Source: Burkholderiales bacterium
GTDB taxonomy: Bacteria > Pseudomonadota > Gammaproteobacteria > Burkholderiales > Casimicrobiaceae
Assembly (NCBI GenBank): GCA_031277445.1
Contig: JAITMH010000164.1
Coordinates: 1-9,635, forward strand
DNA length: 9,635 nucleotides
Direction: 5' to 3'
Shown in pieces: positions 5,101 to 9,635 of this stretch (positions within the stretch are counted from its first letter, which is position 1; each line of letters opens with the position of its first letter). The position numbers and the translations under genes were made by a program. The notes under the pieces are model-generated. The model saw nothing but the letters and a program-made list of their open reading frames with translations. It ran no database searches and was not told the origin of the DNA.

Positions 5101-5203
5101 ATTTTCTTTGCGCTCTATGCGTTCTTTGCGGTTAATTGTTTTTCTTCGCGCCTTCGCGTGAGGTGGTTTTCTGATTCCTGATTCCTGACCTCTGACCCCT
5201 GAC
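5101..5203 (-). repeat. H-variant, K and T composite next to the histidine-kinase stop
   Basis: An H-like array with TTCTTTGCG units (5104-5133) is followed by K (5143-5163, CTTCGCGCCTTCGCGTGAGG) and T (5171-5203, CTGATTCCTGATTCCTGACC and onward). The T array ends 2 nt before the stop codon of the minus-strand kinase gene. Confidence 0.75.
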
Positions 5204-5205
5204 AG

Positions 5206-7221
5206 TCATTCTCCGATTTTGAACAGGCGGAAACTGAAAGTCGCCCCTTCTCCCGGGGCGCTGTTGATTTTCAACGAGCCGCCGTGACGACTGATGACGG
5301 TGCGCACCAGCGCCAAGCCGAGAACGAGTCCCGTTTCTGTTGACGATGAATGACTCTCCGGCAAACCCAACAAACGCTGTTGCGCTTCCTGAGAAAGGCC
5401 GACACCCTGATCCTGTACGGCGACACGCCAGAAATCGTGATCGTCGATCACGGACACATTGACTTCGCTGTCTTCGGGACTGAATTTGATGGCGTTATGC
5501 ACGAGGTTGAACAAAGCGCGTGTCAGTAGCGCGGGGTGACCGAGTACAAACGCTTCGCAATCGTAGTTGCGACGGAGGGTGATGTTGCGTTTGGCGGCAA
5601 GCGGCCAGATTTCGTCGAGCGCTTCGTCGATGATGGCGGTTAATTCCAGTTCTTTCAGTGCGCTCGGAATCAGTTGCAATGCTTTGGCGTGCATCACGAA
5701 TTCGTCGGCAAGCCGGGAAGTTTTGCGGGCGTATTGCTCGATTTTTTCAAAGCATTCGTCGTCGGTCAAATGGGAATGGCCTTGTCGGCGCATTTCGATC
5801 AGCGCAATGATCGACGATTGCGGCGACCGCATGTCGTGTGACAGGAAGTTCAGGAACGCTTCATGCTCACGGCGGGCGATTTCGAGGTGTTCACGGGTGT
5901 CGCGCAGTGCTTCAATGCTGCGCGACACCGGTTCGATTGGCGGGCTGTGTGTTAGCGGGTCATCCGGTGACAAGGCTTCCGGTTGTTGGCGCAGCAAAAG
6001 ATTTTCCTGTTCGAGAAAACGCAGCGCCATCGCCAGTCGCCGCCAACTCCACAGCGGATAAGCAAGGATGGCGGCGAGCAGAAAAGAGGCGGGCTGAATG
6101 ATTCGCTGGGTAAGGTGAAGAAAAATTTCGGCGCTGTAATAACCGACGATCAGCATGGTCATGGTGACGATGACCGCCGGGCCGGGGCGTAACCGGAAAT
6201 AGGCGGCGAAAAGAAAAAGCAGCATCGCGCTGAACAACATCCAGGAAACAGCGGTAGGCAACATGCGCAGGTTGAAGCCGAGGCGCAACGCTTCAAAGGT
6301 GTGGGCGCTGATTTCCACGCCGGGCATTGGTCGGGAAAAACCGGAAACCGGCGTCGGATGCGCATCACCCAGGCCGGTGGCAACGGTGCCGATGAAAACA
6401 ACGCGATTGCGTACAAGGTCGAGCGGAATTTCGCCTGTCACCCAATGGGCGTAGGAATAGTTTTTGAAGTGTCCGGGCGGTCCGAAGAACGGAATATGAA
6501 ACCAGTTCTGGCGCTGCCAGGCGTTGGCGCCCCTGAAAAACGGTTCCGGCGCACGTGCTCCCGGATAGCGGGATGCGCTTTGCGGGTCGATGAGTTTAAG
6601 CAACGCCAGTGACGCATGCGGCCAACGCGCTTCACCGAGTCCCTCAAACAGGTAAGTGGAACGAATAATTCCGTCCAGATCGACTTCGGAGTGAATATGC
6701 CCCAATGCCGCCGCTGCATGGATGAGCGGCGAAATCGGCAGTTGCTCACGCGAACCGCCAGGGGTTTTCGCGTGAATCAGCGGCAGCACCACGCGGCCGT
6801 TACGACGAATGGCGTCGGCGAGTATTTCGTCGGTTTCCAGTGTGAGACGGTCCGGTTCGTTGAAAAGAATGTCCATCAGAACCGCACGGGCGCCGGCTTC
6901 GGTGAGGCGGTCAATGGCACGGGCGTGGATTTCTCGCGGCCAGGGCCATTGGCCAATACGGGAAATATCGCCGTCGTCAATCGCGAGAATCACAATATCG
7001 TCGGGAGGAGGACGATGAAATTGCTGAAGCGCTGCGTCGTAAAGCGTGTAGTTAACCCGCCAGAACCATTGGTTGTGCAACGCAATGCCGCAAAAAATCA
7101 GCGCGGCAACCACGAACAGCATCCACTCGATGTACAAGCGCGGTGGGTGTTTGACCTGATACGCCAGAAACTCGCGGAGCGTTGCTTTGATTCCGGAAAA
7201 ACGCGTGCGCCTGTTTTTCAT
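5206..7221 (-). CDS. CHASE2-domain sensor histidine kinase
   Basis: A membrane sensor kinase of 671 residues from the ATG at 7221. One N-terminal membrane segment (about 33-50) is followed by an extracytoplasmic CHASE2 domain (about 55-300) with the typical PPDDIVILAIDD and WPWPREIHARAIDRLTEAGA stretches. Three membrane segments cluster near 322-392. Then come a coiled linker, a HisKA domain with the phospho-acceptor His462 in FLSHDMRSP, and a HATPase_c domain: N box NLVHNAIKFSP (Asn576), G1 DQGVG (604-608), G2 GLVLGLAL, and GEGATFSF. All catalytic motifs look intact. CHASE2 senses an unknown extracytoplasmic signal. The gene is last in an operon after the FecR-domain protein and the regulator, its probable partner and target. 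The start is uncertain: the frame is also open from a TTG at 7281, 15 nt past the FecR stop, and neither start has a clear Shine-Dalgarno. The stop lies 2 nt from a T repeat. Confidence 0.92.
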   Translation of the reverse strand: MKNRRTRFSGIKATLREFLAYQVKHPPRLYIEWMLFVVAALIFCGIALHNQWFWRVNYTLYDAALQQFHRPPPDDIVILAIDDGDISRIGQWPWPREIHARAIDRLTEAGARAVLMDILFNEPDRLTLETDEILADAIRRNGRVVLPLIHAKTPGGSREQLPISPLIHAAAALGHIHSEVDLDGIIRSTYLFEGLGEARWPHASLALLKLIDPQSASRYPGARAPEPFFRGANAWQRQNWFHIPFFGPPGHFKNYSYAHWVTGEIPLDLVRNRVVFIGTVATGLGDAHPTPVSGFSRPMPGVEISAHTFEALRLGFNLRMLPTAVSWMLFSAMLLFLFAAYFRLRPGPAVIVTMTMLIVGYYSAEIFLHLTQRIIQPASFLLAAILAYPLWSWRRLAMALRFLEQENLLLRQQPEALSPDDPLTHSPPIEPVSRSIEALRDTREHLEIARREHEAFLNFLSHDMRSPQSSIIALIEMRRQGHSHLTDDECFEKIEQYARKTSRLADEFVMHAKALQLIPSALKELELTAIIDEALDEIWPLAAKRNITLRRNYDCEAFVLGHPALLTRALFNLVHNAIKFSPEDSEVNVSVIDDHDFWRVAVQDQGVGLSQEAQQRLLGLPESHSSSTETGLVLGLALVRTVISRHGGSLKINSAPGEGATFSFRLFKIGE

Positions 7222-7285
7222 GTTGACGTGCGCTTCGTTTGAGGAATCGGAATGCAGCGTTGCGGCAGCATAAATTTCCAAGCGC

Positions 7286-7306
7286 CGCGCTGTTGTTTAC
7301 AGCGCG
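7286..7306 (-). other. Perfect hairpin over the FecR-gene stop codon
   Basis: On the minus strand CGCGCTGT (7306-7299), a 5-nt loop, then ACAGCGCG (7293-7286). The stem contains the first base of the TAA stop of the LysM-FecR gene; the rest of the stop is in the loop. There is no U-tract, so it is not a standard terminator. Ribosomes finishing the FecR gene would melt it, so it could tune the kinase-to-FecR ratio through mRNA processing or stability. Confidence 0.65.
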
Positions 7307-8943
7307 AATAACGGCAGCAGGAACAGAAGCATCCAGGCGGGGAAAGCGCGTTCCTGCTCGGGGACGACAAATTTCTGGCCATTGCTGTATGAGCCTTCAA
7401 TGCCGTCGCTGGTTGTGGCGCGCACCCGGACAAAATACGTGCCTGCTTCCAGCATCGGAAGTTCAATGCTGGGTTTTTCGGAACCGCCTTCTTTCTTGAT
7501 GGACGAGAAGTCACTGTCTGTGGCGAGTTGCCAGTGGTACGTTTGATCGGGGGCGCCAGCCCAGGCCAGCGTCAAAACGTCGCTGCCTTCGGAAAGGAGG
7601 GCTTGTGCGGCCGGGCCGCTGGGCGGTTCGACGACGGTGAAAGCGCTTTGTTGACCGAGCGGACCCAGACGGCCTTCTGCGTCACGGGAGGCCAGTTGCC
7701 AGAGGTATTGGCCGGGAACGGTTTCCAGCGTGTACGACGGCTCCGGATGGCGCTCGATACGCGGCAACGGTTGTCCGTCACGGGAGATAAGGATGTCGTA
7801 AGAAACAGCGTTTTCCGGCGTTGCCCACATGAGCGTGGCCGACCCGGTGGGGACACGTTTGTCGAGGACGGGCGATGACGCAAACGGCGGTTCGGGGCGG
7901 GCGTGCAGCAGAAAAGCGTTGTGGGCTTCAAGGCCGTGCAGACCCTCGGTGGAAATGGCGCGTGCGCGAAGATAATATCTGCCATCGGGCAAGTCGGCGA
8001 CTTTGAGTTGCGGCAACGTATTTTCGCTGGTAGCGACGACATCGTTGAACGAAGTGTCACGCGCCACCGTAACGCGGTAAGCTGCGGCGCTGGCGACGGG
8101 CGGGAAAACGATTTCCAGAATGGTTTGCGTATGTTGTTCAGGCAATGTACTCAGGTCCGGCGCGGGCAGCAAAGGCATCGGCGCGCTGGGCGCCTGACCG
8201 GCGGTGACGATGCTGCCGCTACCGGCGGGGACGATGACGCTCTTGCTCGCGTCTGTTTCCGGCGCAACAACGAGGACACGACCCTCATCCACTTCGACGA
8301 CCGTTACGGTTGTTTGACCGCCACTCTCGCCGACCCGGAACTGGGTGCCGCGTACGGCGGTGGTCGCGCTGGGCGTCGAAATTTCAAAGCGTGCCCCCGG
8401 GGCTTGCGGAGACGTTTTGACATTGATCCGGCCATGGTCGATATGTACCGACGAGCGTTTGGAACCGGTCGATAGCTGGCGCAACTCATCAAGACGCGCT
8501 CGTGTGTTGGGTTCGATGACCAGAATACTGCCGTCGTCCAATTGCAAGGTGACGAAGCTGTCGGCGGCAACATCAATAATCACTCCGGCGTTCAGTTGTT
8601 GCCCTTCCTGCAAGTCGATGCCGTCGCTTTGCGCCTGCCCGTTGACTTTCAGAACCTTGGCGGGTTTGCTGACCGACCGGATGCGATTTTCAGGCAGGTA
8701 CAGCGTTTGTCCCGGACGCAGTTTGTGAATATCGAGTCCGGGGTTGAGCTTCGTGATGGCGCCCCAGCGGGCGCGACCACCGAGATAGCGTTCGGAAAGA
8801 CCGCTGATGGTGTCGCCCGGTTGCACGGTGTATTCAATAATATCGGCGGCAGCATGAACGCGCTCTCCTGCCGACTCGGCGGCATGCAGCGTCAGCGCAA
8901 AAACGCTGAGGAAAAGCGCGGCTGGGAGACGAAGATCAATCAT
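7297..8943 (-). CDS. Secreted LysM-FecR-FnIII-like protein
   Basis: A 548-residue exported protein. The signal peptide is about 1-22 (LPAALFLSVFALTLHA, likely cleaved near Ala21/22). One LysM domain (37-84, YTVQPGDTISGLSERYLGG to LRPGQTLYLP) should bind peptidoglycan. The FecR domain (about 115-235) has the hallmark STPSATTAVRGTQFRV (189-204). Three fibronectin-III-like repeats (about 285-530) follow, with recurring motifs such as LPDGRYYLRARA and LEAGTYFVRVRA. A short hydrophobic tail at the very C-terminus (AWMLLFLLPLFAL) could be a membrane anchor, so the protein probably stands in the periplasm between wall and membrane. Its ATG overlaps the TGA of the regulator gene (ATGA), which argues for translational coupling; no Shine-Dalgarno is evident. 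The CHASE2 kinase follows in the same transcript. I infer that it helps deliver a cell-wall or surface signal to CHASE2. No ligand is known, and FecR here is not next to an iron sigma factor. Confidence 0.9.
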   Translation of the reverse strand: MIDLRLPAALFLSVFALTLHAAESAGERVHAAADIIEYTVQPGDTISGLSERYLGGRARWGAITKLNPGLDIHKLRPGQTLYLPENRIRSVSKPAKVLKVNGQAQSDGIDLQEGQQLNAGVIIDVAADSFVTLQLDDGSILVIEPNTRARLDELRQLSTGSKRSSVHIDHGRINVKTSPQAPGARFEISTPSATTAVRGTQFRVGESGGQTTVTVVEVDEGRVLVVAPETDASKSVIVPAGSGSIVTAGQAPSAPMPLLPAPDLSTLPEQHTQTILEIVFPPVASAAAYRVTVARDTSFNDVVATSENTLPQLKVADLPDGRYYLRARAISTEGLHGLEAHNAFLLHARPEPPFASSPVLDKRVPTGSATLMWATPENAVSYDILISRDGQPLPRIERHPEPSYTLETVPGQYLWQLASRDAEGRLGPLGQQSAFTVVEPPSGPAAQALLSEGSDVLTLAWAGAPDQTYHWQLATDSDFSSIKKEGGSEKPSIELPMLEAGTYFVRVRATTSDGIEGSYSNGQKFVVPEQERAFPAWMLLFLLPLFAL

Positions 8944-9635
8944 GTAGTAGCGGAATTTTCCGGTTCAACCATTTCAACACGGTAGCCGTAACCATAAATA
9001 GAGATTAAGCAAAAACCGTGCTCAGGCGTCAATTTGAGTTTGCGGCGTAAGCGGCTGATGTGGGTATCCAGCGTTCGTGAACTGACCGATTCAGAAATCC
9101 CCCAGACAGCTTGCAATGCTTGAACACGCGGCACCAGTTGTCCGAGGTGGCGAAACAAATACCAGGCAAGCTCAAATTCTTTTTGGGTCAGGTCAACCGA
9201 GGCACCGCTGATCGTTACCGCTCGGGCGTTACGATCAAGCGTCAAGGCGCCGACGCGCAATACGGGTTGCTGCGAGAAATCGGAGTTGGCGCGTCGTCGC
9301 ATGACGGCTGCGATACGCGCCATCAATTCAGCCGGTCGGATCGGTTTGGTCAGATAATCATCGGCACCAGCGGTCAACGCATCGACGATATCGGCTTCGC
9401 TGTCCTGTTGCGACACAAAGATGACCGGCAACGGTTCCAGCAACTGCCCGCGGATCCAGGTCAACACTTCGCGCCCGGAAGCTCCCGGCGTTCGCCAGTC
9501 GAGCAACGCCAGATCGAAAAGCTCACGGCGCAGCACACGCATCACATCATCGCCGCGAGCAAACAGATGAACCTCATGACCGGATTGTCCCAGCAATGAA
9601 GTTAAAGCATCCCCTTGCGCGGCATCGTCTTCGAG
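8940..9635 (-). CDS. OmpR/PhoB-type response regulator (5' end outside window)
   Basis: A two-component response regulator, incomplete at the right window edge. The frame remains open to 9635 and its first visible residues are LEDD, the acidic pocket that normally sits about four to six residues from the start. The start therefore lies beyond the window, and the internal TTG at 9596 is not the start. The receiver domain has the phospho-acceptor Asp in LALLDWRTPG (visible residue 46), the switch Ser in VIFVSQQD (75) and the conserved Lys in DDYLTKPI (97). A winged-helix DNA-binding domain follows (about 130-225: LTQKEFELAWYLFRHLG, SSRTLDTHISRLRRKL, ISIYGYGYRVE). It is the first visible gene of the operon, overlaps the LysM-FecR gene by 4 nt, and is the likely phosphotransfer target of the CHASE2 kinase. 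The operon promoter is outside the window. Confidence 0.95.
   Translation of the reverse strand, partial: LEDDAAQGDALTSLLGQSGHEVHLFARGDDVMRVLRRELFDLALLDWRTPGASGREVLTWIRGQLLEPLPVIFVSQQDSEADIVDALTAGADDYLTKPIRPAELMARIAAVMRRRANSDFSQQPVLRVGALTLDRNARAVTISGASVDLTQKEFELAWYLFRHLGQLVPRVQALQAVWGISESVSSRTLDTHISRLRRKLKLTPEHGFCLISIYGYGYRVEMVEPENSATT

Noticed and set aside
1206..5203. The repeat arrays as a CRISPR locus
   Set aside because: The units are 7-10 bp, contiguous and of several kinds; there are no regular unique spacers and no cas genes.
9596..9635. TTG at 9596 as the start of the response regulator
   Set aside because: The frame stays open to the window edge and encodes the LEDD acidic pocket upstream, so a start there would remove essential receiver residues.

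Overview
The window looks like chromosomal DNA of a moderately G+C-rich proteobacterium, most likely a betaproteobacterium. This rests on the RpoH sequence with its intact RpoH box, a UbiA of the ubiquinone-pathway type, a LysM/FecR protein paired with a CHASE2 histidine kinase, and HrcA/CIRCE control coexisting with sigma-32. The taxonomic call is inference. There are no rRNA or tRNA genes, no CRISPR array and no recognisable transposase.

Layout. 1-265: repeat-filled DNA downstream of a minus-strand purine nucleoside permease/phosphorylase-like gene (266-1204). 1205-1435: repeat-filled gap. 1436-2293 (minus): rpoH, with a strong Shine-Dalgarno and a perfect CIRCE operator (2367-2393) over its likely promoter. 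2394-2780: repeat mosaic between divergent rpoH and an SDR/epimerase-like gene (2816-3718, plus). 3719-3915: repeats. 3916-4833 (plus): a ubiA homologue with unusual metal-binding motifs. 4834-5205: repeat mosaic between convergent ubiA and the next operon. 5206-9635 (minus): a three-gene signalling operon, transcribed as OmpR-type response regulator (5' end outside the window), then a secreted LysM-FecR-FnIII-like protein, then a CHASE2 histidine kinase. The regulator and FecR genes overlap by ATGA.

The operon reads as a self-contained envelope-sensing two-component system. A periplasmic LysM/FecR protein probably binds cell wall or partners with the CHASE2 sensor, which phosphorylates the winged-helix regulator. 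The target genes are not visible.

The most unusual feature is the intergenic DNA. Gaps outside the operon are packed with a small vocabulary of short dispersed repeat modules. One of them, a TCAGGRATCAG array called T here, faces into the gap at seven gene edges or edge-proximal sites. It runs up to the ATG of ubiA and of the permease-like gene in place of a Shine-Dalgarno, touches the CIRCE operator, and meets the stop codons of three genes. Other modules supply the stop codons of rpoH and the permease-like gene. Module names: T = TCAGGRATCAG array; K = array built on CGCGAAGGC; H = array built on CACGAAAAA; E = element with CTGGGATTCGCTGCG; S = ATTCCC-N8-GGGAAT palindrome; G = CCCTCTCCC hairpin; B and R = elements related to CATTCTGAGCGTAG and to CATTGCGAGGAGC.
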